A stretch of DNA of 64,000 nt from Pontibacter sp. Tf4 (GCF_014212495.1 NZ_JACKZC010000001.1:606351-670350); one strand, 5' to 3'. Positions 52,364 through 62,981 are shown, numbered from the stretch's first letter. The notes: generated from the sequence alone by a model not told the origin. Numbers and translations: made by a program.

Positions 52364-54832
52364 ATGCTCACGTTTCAGCAACTTGCCACTAAAACCAACG
52401 GAAAAGTACTGCAGTTTGCAGCGCCGCTTCCTGTTAACCAACTACTCACCGATAGCCGCAAATTGTCGCAGCCGGCTGGTACGGTGTTTTTCGCGATAAA
52501 TGGCAAGTTTAACGACGGGCATAAGTACCTGGCCGGTTTGTACCAGCAAGGCGTACGGCAGTTTATAGTTGAGCACGAGCAGGATGCAAAAGGCTTTAAC
52601 TATAGCAGGCTTTTCCCGGAGGCCAATATTATAGTTGTAGCCAATAGTTTGCAGGCGTTGCAGCAATTGGCGGCCTGGCACCGCGCACAGTTTACAATTC
52701 CTATAGTTGGCATAACGGGCAGCAACGGTAAAACGATTGTGAAGGAGTGGCTGGCGCAGCTGCTTGCCCCCGACGAACTGGTTGTAAAAAGCCCCCGCAG
52801 CTATAACTCGCAGTTGGGCGTTCCGCTTTCGGTGTGGCAGTTAAACAGCAACCATACTATAGGTATTTTTGAAGCCGGTATTTCCATGCCCGGCGAAATG
52901 GAAAAACTACAGTCCATCATCCGGCCAACTATAGGCATTTTCACCAACATCGGTACGGCACACGACGAAGGCTTTACATCGCGGCAGCAGAAGGTGCAGG
53001 AAAAACTAAAACTGTTCACTGGGGTAGATGTGCTTATTTACTGCACCGACTATGAGTTGCTGCATCAGGAAATACAAAAGCAAACTATAAAAACGTTTAC
53101 CTGGAGCCGCCAGCACCCATCCGATATAACTATAAACGCCACTACCGCCGCCGGCCATAAAACTATAGTTGTGTACACCTACCAGGGCGAAAAACAACGC
53201 CTGGCTATCCCGTTTACCGACGAGGCCTCTGTAGAGAATGCCCTGCACTGCCTGGCCGTATTGCTGTACCGCAATGTGCCATTAGCCGAGATACAGGACC
53301 GGTTGGACCGGCTGCACCCGGTGGCCATGCGCTTGGAAATGAAGGAGGCCATAAACGGCTGCTACCTGATAGACGACACCTACAACAACGACCTGGCAGG
53401 TCTGGCCATCGCCCTGCAGTTTTTAGCAAACCAGCCACAACGCGGTAAGCGCACCATCATCCTTTCCGATCTGCTGGAGTCCGGCTTGTCGGAAGCGGCT
53501 TTGTACAGCCAGGTGGCTCTGCTTGTTCAGAACCATCATGTAGATAAGGTTATCGGTATCGGGCCAACTATAAGCCATCACGGGTTAAAGTTTGCTGGCG
53601 AGGCCGTGTTCTATAGTAGCACTGCGGAGTTTCTGGGCCAGTTTAAAGCCGAAGATTTCCGGAACGAGCTGATACTGGTGAAAGGTGCCCGTGTGTTTGA
53701 GTTTGAGCGGATCGTGCATGCGTTTCAGCAGAAGGTGCACGGCACGGTGCTGGAAGTAAACCTTGATGCGCTGGTACACAACCTGAACTACTATAGATCT
53801 AAACTTGCCCCGGAAACAAAGCTGATGGTGATGGTAAAAGCCTTTGCCTACGGAAGCGGAAGCTTCGAAGTGGCCAACCTGTTGCAGTTCCACCGGGTAG
53901 ATTACCTGGCTGTAGCCTACGCAGATGAAGGTGTACTGCTGCGCGAAAACGGAATAACGCTGCCGATCATGGTAATGAACCCCTCGCCGGATAGCTTTGC
54001 CAAACTACGACAGTACAACCTGGAGCCCGAAATTTACTCGCTGGAACTACTGCAACTATACCTGAACGACCTGCCTGCCGAAGGCCCGCGCCACCGCATC
54101 CACTTAAAGCTGGATACCGGCATGCACCGCCTTGGCTTTACCCCGGAAGATTTTGATGCCCTGTTCCCGGTGCTGCAACAGCATCCGCAGGTGCAGGTGG
54201 TCAGTACGTTTACCCATTTAGCCGGCGCCGACGAAGCCCTGCACAACGATTTCTCGCAACTACAGATCAGCAATTTCAGAAAAATGGCGGCCGAAGTAGA
54301 GGCCAGGTTAGGTTACCCTGTTATCAAACACGTGCTGAATTCGGCCGGCATTGTGCGTTTCCCGGAACACCAGCTGGACATGGTACGTCTGGGCATTGGC
54401 TTATATGGCGTGGAAGCAACCGGCTCGGAGCAGGAAGCCCTTAAATCTGTCAGTACGCTTAAAACCACGGTATCGCAGGTTAAAAGCATTGTTGCCGGCG
54501 AAACCGTAGGCTACAGCCGCAAAGGTATTGCTGATAAGGACAAGACAATTGCAACTATAGCTATAGGTTATGCCGATGGTTACGACCGACGCTTCGGTAA
54601 CGGAGCCGGTCAGGTCATTATCAACGGAAAACGCTGCCCGATCATCGGTAATGTGTGCATGGATATGTGCATGGTAGATGTAACTGGCCTGCCCGTAAAA
54701 GCCGGCGACGAAGCCATTATCTTCGGCCCCCAGCTCACCCTCACCGACATTGCCGACCGCATCGGCACCATCCCTTACGAACTGCTCACCAATGTCAGCT
54801 CCCGCGTAAAACGCATCTTTTATTCGGAGTAA
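52364..54832 (+). CDS. Bifunctional MurF - alanine racemase fusion
   Basis: The 822-residue product joins two enzymes. Residues 1-450 are UDP-MurNAc-tripeptide:D-Ala-D-Ala ligase, with the ATP loop VGITGSNGKTIVKEW near 113-127 and GIFEAGISMPGEME. Residues 455-822 are alanine racemase, with the PLP Lys in VMVKAFAYGSGS near 490, RLGIGLYGVEA and the catalytic Tyr in VGYSRKGIA, plus GNVCMDMCMVDV. The fusion provides D-alanine and attaches D-Ala-D-Ala to the peptidoglycan precursor, and is a known Bacteroidota arrangement. Several palindromes lie inside it, one exact copy at 53161-53170. Confidence 0.96.
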   Translation: MLTFQQLATKTNGKVLQFAAPLPVNQLLTDSRKLSQPAGTVFFAINGKFNDGHKYLAGLYQQGVRQFIVEHEQDAKGFNYSRLFPEANIIVVANSLQALQQLAAWHRAQFTIPIVGITGSNGKTIVKEWLAQLLAPDELVVKSPRSYNSQLGVPLSVWQLNSNHTIGIFEAGISMPGEMEKLQSIIRPTIGIFTNIGTAHDEGFTSRQQKVQEKLKLFTGVDVLIYCTDYELLHQEIQKQTIKTFTWSRQHPSDITINATTAAGHKTIVVYTYQGEKQRLAIPFTDEASVENALHCLAVLLYRNVPLAEIQDRLDRLHPVAMRLEMKEAINGCYLIDDTYNNDLAGLAIALQFLANQPQRGKRTIILSDLLESGLSEAALYSQVALLVQNHHVDKVIGIGPTISHHGLKFAGEAVFYSSTAEFLGQFKAEDFRNELILVKGARVFEFERIVHAFQQKVHGTVLEVNLDALVHNLNYYRSKLAPETKLMVMVKAFAYGSGSFEVANLLQFHRVDYLAVAYADEGVLLRENGITLPIMVMNPSPDSFAKLRQYNLEPEIYSLELLQLYLNDLPAEGPRHRIHLKLDTGMHRLGFTPEDFDALFPVLQQHPQVQVVSTFTHLAGADEALHNDFSQLQISNFRKMAAEVEARLGYPVIKHVLNSAGIVRFPEHQLDMVRLGIGLYGVEATGSEQEALKSVSTLKTTVSQVKSIVAGETVGYSRKGIADKDKTIATIAIGYADGYDRRFGNGAGQVIINGKRCPIIGNVCMDMCMVDVTGLPVKAGDEAIIFGPQLTLTDIADRIGTIPYELLTNVSSRVKRIFYSE

Positions 54833-55087
54833 GATTGTTGATTTGGAGATTTGAAGATGTGGAAATGATGAATCGCTATGCCTTATTTATATTAACTGAA
54901 AGTTACAAACTATAGCATCCTGTAAATTTTCTAATCCTGAGAATCCTGGTTCAGACAACTTTTATCATCTTCAAATTTTCAAATCTCCAAATCTCCTCAT
55001 CTCCAAATGTGTAAAACTTTTGCTTTAAAGGTGAACACCTTGTAACTTGCGGTTGTTTATAAACAGTCTAAATAAAAACGGCTTACT

Positions 55088-55336
55088 GTGCAGAATAGGG
55101 TAGAAGAGCATAACGACAAGAAAAGTGTACGCGACCTGAGGGTTGGCGAGACAGGTACCATCTGTTGCCTGAAAGATCCTGAAATGGGCTTAAAGCTCCT
55201 GGAAATGGGTTGTTTGCCTGGTACGCAGGTAAAATTAAACAGCCGCGCCCCTCTCGGTGACCCGATCACCATCATTGTGAATGACTATACCTTGTCTTTG
55301 CGCCTCGACGAAGCCGAAACTATAATGCTGAAATAG
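55088..55336 (+). CDS. feoA: FeoA domain protein
   Basis: The 82-residue product is a single FeoA SH3-like domain (RDLRVGETGTICCLKD, LLEMGCLPGTQVKLNSRAPL, DPITIIVNDYTLSLRLDEAE). The likely start is GTG at 55088, as no ATG precedes the conserved core. FeoA is a small cytosolic partner needed for FeoB-dependent ferrous iron uptake. Ten base pairs separate it from feoB. Confidence 0.93.
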   Translation: MQNRVEEHNDKKSVRDLRVGETGTICCLKDPEMGLKLLEMGCLPGTQVKLNSRAPLGDPITIIVNDYTLSLRLDEAETIMLK

Positions 55337-55346
55337 CACCGCTTAC

Positions 55347-57500
55347 ATGACTGTAGTAGCCCAGCCTGAGAAAATCCAGACGCCGCCAGTTGCAGCCAGC
55401 CATGCTGTTGCCAGAGTTGCGCTGGTGGGTAATCCGAACTCAGGTAAAACCTCTTTATTTAACCAGCTTACCGGACTTAACCAGAAGGTTGGCAATTTCC
55501 CGGGCGTAACCGTTGATAAAAAAACAGGTACCTGCCATTTAAGTGCTACCCATAAGGTGCAGATCATCGACCTGCCCGGTACCTATAGTTTATATCCGAA
55601 GTCGCTGGATGAGCGCGTGATCATTGATCTGCTGTACGACCATACATCCAAGCATTATCCCGACCTTGTAGTAGTAACCGCCGACGCCTCAAACCTGAAG
55701 CGTAACCTGTTGCTGTTTACCCAGTTAGCCGACCTGAAAATACCAGCTATACTTGCCCTGAACATGGTAGATGTGGCTGAACAGGAAGGTGTAAGGATCG
55801 ATATACCTGCGCTGCACAAAGGCCTGGGTGTTCCGGTTGTACCTATGAATGCCCGCAAAGGCGTAGGTGTGGCTGCCCTTAAGATCCTGATATCGCAGCA
55901 ACTGGAGCCAACGGCCGTGCAGTTTTACACGGTGCCCGATGCGCTGAGACCGGTAACGGAAACTATAAAAGCCCGCTTCGGCCTGAATAACGACTACCTG
56001 GCACTGCATTACGCACATCAGTATAAGAGCCTGAAATTCTTATCAGCAGAGGATGTGAGCTTTATTGAGCAGCTGGTAAATGTGCACGAATTTAAATCTA
56101 ATGTAGCCCAGGCTGATGAAACGATAGCCCGCTATACTTATATAAATGAGTTGCTGCTGGATGTGGTGCGCGTAGAGCGCGTTGAGAAAGACGAGAAGTT
56201 CAGTAACCGCTTAGACCAGATCCTGACGCACAAGGTATTTGGCTACCTGATCTTCATGGCTATTCTGTTCCTGGTGTTTCAGGCCATTTTTACCTGGGCC
56301 AGTTACCCGATGGACCTGATAGACCAGGGCTTTGCCAGCCTGAACGGACTGATACAGGAAAACTTCAGTGGCCCATTGATCAACCTGCTTACCGAAGGTA
56401 TTATTGCCGGTTTGGGTGGGGTGATGGTATTCATTCCTCAGATAGCCATCCTGTTTGCTTTTATCGCCATACTGGAAGAAACCGGTTACATGGCCCGCGT
56501 TACGTTTATGATGGACAAGATCATGCGGAAGTTCGGCCTGAACGGTAAAAGCGTGGTGCCACTTATATCGGGGGTAGCCTGCGCGGTACCGGCGGTTATG
56601 TCGGCCAGAACGATCGAGAACTGGAAAGACCGGATGATCACCATTTTTGTGACGCCGCTCATGAGCTGCTCGGCCCGTATCCCAGTTTACACCGTATTGA
56701 TCGCGCTGGTAGTGCCAGAGGTGTATTACTTTGGCTTCCTGAACCTGCAGGGCATTGTGCTGATGGCGTTGTACCTGATAGGCTTTTTGGCTGCCATACT
56801 TTCGGCGCTGTTATTAAAGGTGATCCTGAAAGCCCGCGAACGCAGCTATTTTATAATGGAGTTTCCGGTGTACAAAATGCCGCGCTGGAAAAACGTTGGC
56901 TTAACTATAGTTGAGAAAGTAAAAGCATTTGTGTTTGAGGCCGGTAAGGTGATTGTTGCCATTTCGGTTATACTATGGGTGCTGGCATCCTATGGACCAG
57001 GCGACAGCTTTGAGCGGGCAGAACAGCAGGCTATAGTAGAAGCCCGCCAGCAGAACCTGAACGAGACAGAATTGCAGAACCTGATCAATTCGCACCAGCT
57101 GGAGTCATCTTACGCGGGTGTGATCGGCAGAACAATAGAGCCTGTAATTGCGCCGCTTGGCTATAACTGGAAGATCGGGATTGCGCTGCTTACCTCTTTT
57201 GCTGCCCGCGAAGTGTTTGTGGGTACCATGTCTACGATCTATAGTATAGGCGAAGAAGAGAACGTGACTACCATTAAGGATAAGCTGATGATGGAGAAAG
57301 ATAAAGAGGGTAATCCTTACTTTACACCGGCCCGCTCGTTCTCGCTTATGATCTTTTACCTGTTTGCTATGCAGTGCGTAAGCACCCTGGCTGTTGTGCG
57401 CCGCGAAACCAAATCGTGGATGTGGCCACTGGCCCAGCTGGTATACATGACCGGACTTGCATTTGTGACAGCCTTTATAACTTACCAGGTGCTAAGCTAA
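55347..57500 (+). CDS. feoB: Ferrous iron transport protein B
   Basis: The 717-residue protein has an N-terminal GTPase (G1 GNPNSGKTSLFNQL near 27, G3 IDLPGTYSLYP near 73, NMVDVAE near 130), followed by the FeoB gate domains and about eight membrane segments. Visible gate motifs are PLISGVACAVPAVMSART and TPLMSCSARIPVY. It imports Fe2+ across the inner membrane. It is in an operon with feoA. A strong terminator follows. Confidence 0.97.
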   Translation: MTVVAQPEKIQTPPVAASHAVARVALVGNPNSGKTSLFNQLTGLNQKVGNFPGVTVDKKTGTCHLSATHKVQIIDLPGTYSLYPKSLDERVIIDLLYDHTSKHYPDLVVVTADASNLKRNLLLFTQLADLKIPAILALNMVDVAEQEGVRIDIPALHKGLGVPVVPMNARKGVGVAALKILISQQLEPTAVQFYTVPDALRPVTETIKARFGLNNDYLALHYAHQYKSLKFLSAEDVSFIEQLVNVHEFKSNVAQADETIARYTYINELLLDVVRVERVEKDEKFSNRLDQILTHKVFGYLIFMAILFLVFQAIFTWASYPMDLIDQGFASLNGLIQENFSGPLINLLTEGIIAGLGGVMVFIPQIAILFAFIAILEETGYMARVTFMMDKIMRKFGLNGKSVVPLISGVACAVPAVMSARTIENWKDRMITIFVTPLMSCSARIPVYTVLIALVVPEVYYFGFLNLQGIVLMALYLIGFLAAILSALLLKVILKARERSYFIMEFPVYKMPRWKNVGLTIVEKVKAFVFEAGKVIVAISVILWVLASYGPGDSFERAEQQAIVEARQQNLNETELQNLINSHQLESSYAGVIGRTIEPVIAPLGYNWKIGIALLTSFAAREVFVGTMSTIYSIGEEENVTTIKDKLMMEKDKEGNPYFTPARSFSLMIFYLFAMQCVSTLAVVRRETKSWMWPLAQLVYMTGLAFVTAFITYQVLS

Positions 57501-57515
57501 ATACGATAGCCTGGT

Positions 57516-57558
57516 AAAAAACAGCCCGGTCTGCCTGCCAGACCGGGCTGTTTTTTTT
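57516..57558 (+). terminator. Terminator after feoB
   Basis: AAAAACAGCCCGGTCTG and CAGACCGGGCTGTTTTT pair perfectly around a 5-base loop, followed by a T-run. Confidence 0.95.
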
Positions 57559-58261
57559 ATCCAATCCTATGTTCTTCGGCTGGCCGCTACAACAACGTAT
57601 AAATGCCTGGTTTACAAGCCGTCGTTTTAATGCAACTATTGCCTGCCGCAACCGGCCAACTATAAATATTTAGCTGTACGCGCCTGATACGATATGCAAT
57701 TAACAACTATCAATTCAGTTATGCGTAAAATGCGATAATACCTTTAAATAGTTATGTAAAAATCCTTTTTTATACCCGACTATTTACAATCGTGTTAAGG
57801 TGATTCTTACCCGTTCATTAAAAAAAACTATCGCTAAGATTGAATTAAATATTTGTAATGAATGATATTTATACTTATAATTGAAGTGTCGCTCACCTTA
57901 AAAACAGATTAAAATATGGATGAACATCTACTTTATCTTACCTTTCCTACTACCACGGCATCGTTCTTCTAAAGAACAATTTGCTAAACCATAGAGAGTT
58001 AACTGGCTCAAAACAAGCATATTATGTTTTGTTTCTGCTAAATGTTAAGCTTTCTGTTTCAACGCCACTTTATCATCAGTCAGAGTTTAAGTATAGCTGC
58101 AGTGCCTCTTTGGTAATGCAAGTTATTTGGTGATTTCTCTCAGTTCATACTGTCTGAAACGCAAAGGTTTACTTGTAATAGTCTGCAGGTATCTTAGTGC
58201 CCATTACTCTTTATTAAACCTATTACCAACTTAACTTTTTTCTTATCTAAAACTAAAGCAA
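57559..58261. other. Long 5' region of susC
   Basis: There is no gene in about 700 bp. The stretch 57700-57900 is AT-rich. No TTTG-N19-TAnnTTTG promoter is unambiguous. A long untranslated leader or regulated promoter for susCD is likely. The palindrome is absent apart from an AACTATAAAT variant at 57660. Confidence 0.45.
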
Positions 58262-61200
58262 ATGAAAAAACTTCTATTATTGAGCTTTTTGCTGGTCTCT
58301 GTCTTAGTGCAGCAGGCTATGGCTCAAAGTAGGGCTGTTTCCGGTAAGGTAACAGATGCCGCTACTAACCAGCCATTACCAGGCGTATCTGTTCTGGTAA
58401 AAGGAACAACTGTGGGAACTGCCACTGGTGTGGATGGTTCATTCACGCTGAATGTGCCGGAAGGTGCAAACACACTCGTTTTCCGTTACATGAGCTACAA
58501 AACTGTAGAGCGTGCCATCGGAACACAGACTACATTTAACGTAGGCCTTGAAACAGATGCAAAACAACTGGATGAAGTAGTGGTAACGGCGCTGGGTATT
58601 GAGCGTAACAGAAACGAGCTTGCTTACTCAGCTCAGGAAGTTAGCGCAGAGCAGCTTACCCGTGCCAGAAACGAGAACGTTGTAAACGCCCTTTCAGGTA
58701 AAGTTGCCGGTCTGGATATCAGAACGAACAACACACTGGGTGGTTCTACTAACGTTATCATCCGTGGTTATTCTTCTCTTACTGGTAACAACCAGGCTCT
58801 TTTCGTTATTGATGGTGTGCCTGTAAGTAACGCCAACAACAACGGTACAAGCCAGGCTACTGGTCGTGGTGGTGCTGACTACGGTAACGCTGCAGCTGAC
58901 CTTAACCCGGATAACATCGCCTCAGTTACTGTACTGAAAGGTGGTGCTGCAACTGCCCTTTACGGTTCTCGTGCAGCCAGTGGTGTTATCATGATCACAA
59001 CTAAAAAAGGCCAGAAAAACAGCCTTAACATTACTGTGAACAGCGGTGTTACCTGGAGCAGCATCGACAAGGATACGTATGTAAAATATCAGAAAGAGTA
59101 TGGTGGTGGTTACTTCCAGGGCTTCCGTGCCAGCAAAGACCTTATTCCGGATGTGGGTGACGGTGTAGCGCCGGTTGTTAGTTTCCAGGATGACGCTTCT
59201 TATGGTCCTAAGTTCGACCCAAGCCTGATGGTTTATCAGTGGGATGCACTTGATCCATTCTCTCCTAACTATGGTAAAACAAGACCTTGGTTAGCTGCTG
59301 AAAACGATGCAACAACTTTCTTTGAGACTGGTGTTAACTCTAACCAGAGCATCGTGATCAACGGTGGTGGCGACAAAACTACCTTCAACTTAGGTTACAC
59401 CCGTAACGACATCAAAGGTAACCTGCCTAACTCTACCCTTGATAAAGACATGTTCAACTTTAACGGTTCATTCGAAGCTACTGACCGTTTAACAGTTGCA
59501 GCGTCAGCTAACTATACACGCACAGTAGGTGTTGGTAGATATGGTACCGGTTATAGCGGTAACAACCCTAACCAGCAGTTCAGACAGTGGTTCCAGACGA
59601 ACATTGACCTGATGGAGCAGAAAGATGCTTATTTCAGAAACAGACAGAACATTACCTGGAACTGGAACAGCTCTAACGATGGCCCTATTTATTCTGACAA
59701 CCCATACTGGACACAGTACGAGAACTACTCAAACGACAGCAGAGATAACATCTATGGTTTTGCATCTGCTACTTACAAACTCACTGACTGGGTTAACGTA
59801 GTTGGTAGAGCTTCTTTCAACACTACTACTGACATGCAGGAAGAGCGTGTAGCAGTTGGTAGCGCTGGTCTGCCTTACTACTTCCGTTACAACAGAGACT
59901 TCAACGAGTCTAACTTCGACCTGATGTTGAACTTCAACAAAGACATCACCGAAGACCTGAGCTTTACTGGTTTGTTAGGTTCTAACCTGCGCAGAGAGCG
60001 TACAAGCTCTATCAGTGCTTCTACAAACGGTGGTCTGGTTGTACCAAGACTGTACTCTCTGTCTAACTCTGTTAGCCCGATCAACCCACCAGCTGAAGCT
60101 TATATCCGCAGAGGTGTGGATGGTATCTTCGCTAACGCAAGCCTTGGTTTCAAAGACACTTACTTCCTGGAGCTTTCTGCCCGTCGTGATAAGTCTACAA
60201 CCCTGCCAGATGGCGATAACGCATACTTCTACCCAGCTGCCGGTGTTAACGTAGAGTTCTCTAACTTCATCGAGACTCCTTGGTTATCACATGGTAAGTT
60301 AAGAGTTAACTACGCCGAAGTTGGTAATGATGCTCCTCCATTGAGTATCTATGACGTTTATGACAAACCAACCGGTTTTGGTTCTATTCCGATCTTCTCG
60401 CTGCCAAGCACGAAGAACAACCCTAACCTGAAGCCAGAGAGAAAGAAAACGTTGGAAGCTGGTATCGAAGCTGACTTCATGAACAGCCTGTTCGGTTTCG
60501 ACTTTACCTGGTACCAGTCAACTCAGGTTGACCAGATCATGCCGGTTAGCCAGACTGCCGCATCAGGTTACACAAGCCGTTACGTAAACGCCGGTGAAGT
60601 AGAAAACAAAGGTATCGAGGTTACTGCTTTCGTTAACCCGATCCAGACAAACGACTTTACCTGGACAATGAACTTCAACTTTGCCCGTAACAGAAACAAA
60701 GTTGTTAGCCTGTACGAAGACGTACAAAACCTGACACTTGCTTCTTTGCAGGGTGGTGTATCACTTAACGCAGCTATCGGTCAGCCTTACGGTGTAATCC
60801 GTGGTAACGACTTCGTTTATACAAACGGCCAGAGAACTGTAGGTGAGAACGGTTACTACCTGCGTTCAAGCAGATCTGACCTTGTTATCGGTGATCCAAA
60901 CCCAGACTGGACTGGTGGTTTCAGCAACAACCTGACTTACAAAGGCCTGTCTCTTGGCTTCCTGATCGATGTTCGTCATGGTGGCGATGTATTCTCTCTT
61001 GACCAGTGGTATGGTGAAGCAACAGGTCTTTATGCACACACTGCAGGCCTGAACGCTAAAGGTAACCCATCTCGTCTGCCAGTAGCAGAAGGTGGTGGTG
61101 TACTGCTGCCAGGTGTTAAAGAAGATGGTACTCCAAACGACATCTATGCTGAAAACCAGGATGGTGACGGTATGACTCCTTACGGTTACGCTGCTGATAA

Positions 61201-61486
61201 CTATGCAGGTGCTCCAAGAGCAATGTATGTATTTGATGGTAGCTTCGTGAAACTGAGAGAAGTAGCTTTAACTTACGCACTTCCTGAGTCAGTTTTAGGT
61301 AACCTAGGTTTCATTAAAGGTGTTGACGTTCAGCTGATCGGCCGTAACCTGTGGATCATCCACAAGAACATGGAGTATTCAGATCCAGAAGAAGGTCTGA
61401 GCTCAGGCAACTTCGGTAGAGGCTACCAGTCAGGTGCTTACCCTGCTGTTAGAACTTACGGCTTCAACGTAAAATTAAATTTCTAA
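58262..61486 (+). CDS. SusC/RagA family TonB-linked outer membrane protein
   Basis: The 1074-residue protein has a signal peptide (KKLLLLSFLLVSVLVQQAMA), a carboxypeptidase-regulatory domain (GKVTDAATNQPLPGVSVLVK, about 28-105) and a TonB plug (DEVVVTALGIERNRNELAYS, GKVAGLDIRTNN, IRGYSSL, FVIDGVPVSNANNN, GAATALYGSRAASGVI). A long barrel follows, ending VRTYGFNVKLNF. It imports a large glycan or peptide with its SusD partner. The ligand is unknown and no polysaccharide enzymes are in the window. Codon use is strongly biased (many repeated GGT, AAC, TAC codons), which suggests high expression. The CTATAG palindrome is absent. Confidence 0.95.
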   Translation: MKKLLLLSFLLVSVLVQQAMAQSRAVSGKVTDAATNQPLPGVSVLVKGTTVGTATGVDGSFTLNVPEGANTLVFRYMSYKTVERAIGTQTTFNVGLETDAKQLDEVVVTALGIERNRNELAYSAQEVSAEQLTRARNENVVNALSGKVAGLDIRTNNTLGGSTNVIIRGYSSLTGNNQALFVIDGVPVSNANNNGTSQATGRGGADYGNAAADLNPDNIASVTVLKGGAATALYGSRAASGVIMITTKKGQKNSLNITVNSGVTWSSIDKDTYVKYQKEYGGGYFQGFRASKDLIPDVGDGVAPVVSFQDDASYGPKFDPSLMVYQWDALDPFSPNYGKTRPWLAAENDATTFFETGVNSNQSIVINGGGDKTTFNLGYTRNDIKGNLPNSTLDKDMFNFNGSFEATDRLTVAASANYTRTVGVGRYGTGYSGNNPNQQFRQWFQTNIDLMEQKDAYFRNRQNITWNWNSSNDGPIYSDNPYWTQYENYSNDSRDNIYGFASATYKLTDWVNVVGRASFNTTTDMQEERVAVGSAGLPYYFRYNRDFNESNFDLMLNFNKDITEDLSFTGLLGSNLRRERTSSISASTNGGLVVPRLYSLSNSVSPINPPAEAYIRRGVDGIFANASLGFKDTYFLELSARRDKSTTLPDGDNAYFYPAAGVNVEFSNFIETPWLSHGKLRVNYAEVGNDAPPLSIYDVYDKPTGFGSIPIFSLPSTKNNPNLKPERKKTLEAGIEADFMNSLFGFDFTWYQSTQVDQIMPVSQTAASGYTSRYVNAGEVENKGIEVTAFVNPIQTNDFTWTMNFNFARNRNKVVSLYEDVQNLTLASLQGGVSLNAAIGQPYGVIRGNDFVYTNGQRTVGENGYYLRSSRSDLVIGDPNPDWTGGFSNNLTYKGLSLGFLIDVRHGGDVFSLDQWYGEATGLYAHTAGLNAKGNPSRLPVAEGGGVLLPGVKEDGTPNDIYAENQDGDGMTPYGYAADNYAGAPRAMYVFDGSFVKLREVALTYALPESVLGNLGFIKGVDVQLIGRNLWIIHKNMEYSDPEEGLSSGNFGRGYQSGAYPAVRTYGFNVKLNF

Positions 61487-61497
61487 AGTAACAGAAA

Positions 61498-62925
61498 ATG
61501 AAGAAACTGATAATATGCCTTTTCTCGCTGGTGTTTATGGCATCATGCGTGGATGATCTGGACGAGTATAACTACGACTCGAAGAAGGCAACAGCCGTTC
61601 CGGCTGAGACCCTGTTTACAGGTGCTACCAAGAACCTGACAGACGTGTTGACAACTCCAAACGTTAACACAAACAACTACCGTTTCTACGTACAGCACTG
61701 GACATCTACACAGTACCTGGATGAGCCAAGATACAACATGACATCGCGTATCATTCCTCAGAACATGTGGACTACGCTTTATCGTGATGTGCTGAACGAC
61801 CTGAAAGAAGCCAAAAGACTGGTAAGCGAAGATCCGACGCTGCTTGAGGCTGTTAAGAACAACCAATTGGCTCAGATCGAGATCATGGAAGTTTACACAT
61901 GGTCTGTACTGGTAAATACGTTTGGTGATGTGCCTTATACTGAGGCCCTTGACCCGCTGAACGCACTGCCTAAGTACGATGATGCTCAGACAGTATACAA
62001 TGATATCCTTGCTCGTCTGGATGTAGCTATCAAAAAGATCACGCCTGGTGCTGATGGTTTTGGAACTGGTGATATCATCTATGAAGGTAACATGAACCAG
62101 TGGTTCAGATTCGGTAACTCACTACAGCTGAAATTAGGTATGGTGATTGCTGATGTTGACAATGCAAAAGCAAAGACCCTTGTTGAAGATGCAGTAGAAG
62201 CTGGTGTGTTTATTGATAATGATGATAATGCTGCATTCGAGTACTTACCAGCTCCGCCAAACAATAACCCGATTTCTTCAAACGTAAAAGGTCCTCTTTC
62301 AACTCGTGAAGACTACGTAGCTGCCAACACACTGGTAGACGTAATGAACGCGCTGAATGACCCAAGAAGAGATGAGTACTTCACTACAGTTGATGGTGCA
62401 TTTGTTGGTGGTAAATATGGTTTCCCTAACAACTTTGCTACACACTCTACAGTAAGTGCTAAAATTGCAGATCCTACTTTCGAAGCCCTGCTTATGGATT
62501 ACTCAGAAGTGAGATTCCTGCTTGCAGAAGCAGTAGAAAGAGGTTACGCAGTAGGTGGTACAGCTCAGGAGCACTATAACGAAGGTATCATTGCCTCTAT
62601 CGAGTACTGGGGTGGCACACGTACTGAAGCGCTGGCTTACATCGCTCAGCCTAACGTAAACTACCTGACTGCACCTGGCGACTGGAGACAGAAGATCGGA
62701 ACGCAGGAGTGGATCGCTCTTTACAACCGTGGTTACGATGCATGGTTAACCTGGAGAAGATTAGATGCTCCAACACTTCTTCCTCCGGTTGAAGGCCTGA
62801 TCGTTCCAACAAGATTGATCTATCCTGTTAACGAGCAGACACTTAACCCAGAAAACAACCGTTCTGCAGCATCAGCCATCGGCGGTGACGATAGCAGCAC
62901 GAAACTGTGGTGGGATGTGAGATAA
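61498..62925 (+). CDS. SusD/RagB family nutrient-binding lipoprotein
   Basis: The 475-residue protein has a lipoprotein signal (KKLIICLFSLVFMASC) and an alpha-helical TPR-like SusD domain of the SusD_2/SusD-like type: NIMEVYTWSVLVNTFGDVPY-like segment (IEIMEVYTWSVLVNTFGDVP), LLMDYSEVRFLLAEAVERGY and the C-terminal RLIYPVNEQTLNPENN. It caps the SusC barrel at the cell surface and binds the substrate. It starts 11 bp after susC, so the pair is one operon. It is terminated at 62942. Confidence 0.94.
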   Translation: MKKLIICLFSLVFMASCVDDLDEYNYDSKKATAVPAETLFTGATKNLTDVLTTPNVNTNNYRFYVQHWTSTQYLDEPRYNMTSRIIPQNMWTTLYRDVLNDLKEAKRLVSEDPTLLEAVKNNQLAQIEIMEVYTWSVLVNTFGDVPYTEALDPLNALPKYDDAQTVYNDILARLDVAIKKITPGADGFGTGDIIYEGNMNQWFRFGNSLQLKLGMVIADVDNAKAKTLVEDAVEAGVFIDNDDNAAFEYLPAPPNNNPISSNVKGPLSTREDYVAANTLVDVMNALNDPRRDEYFTTVDGAFVGGKYGFPNNFATHSTVSAKIADPTFEALLMDYSEVRFLLAEAVERGYAVGGTAQEHYNEGIIASIEYWGGTRTEALAYIAQPNVNYLTAPGDWRQKIGTQEWIALYNRGYDAWLTWRRLDAPTLLPPVEGLIVPTRLIYPVNEQTLNPENNRSAASAIGGDDSSTKLWWDVR

Positions 62926-62941
62926 TCTCTCCCACTTATAT

Positions 62942-62972
62942 AAAAGGGCTACCAGTAATGGTAGCCCTTTTT
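62942..62972 (+). terminator. Terminator of susCD
   Basis: AAAAGGGCTACCA and TGGTAGCCCTTTT pair around a 4-base loop and are followed by TGTTT. Confidence 0.93.
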
Positions 62973-62981
62973 GTTTACTAC

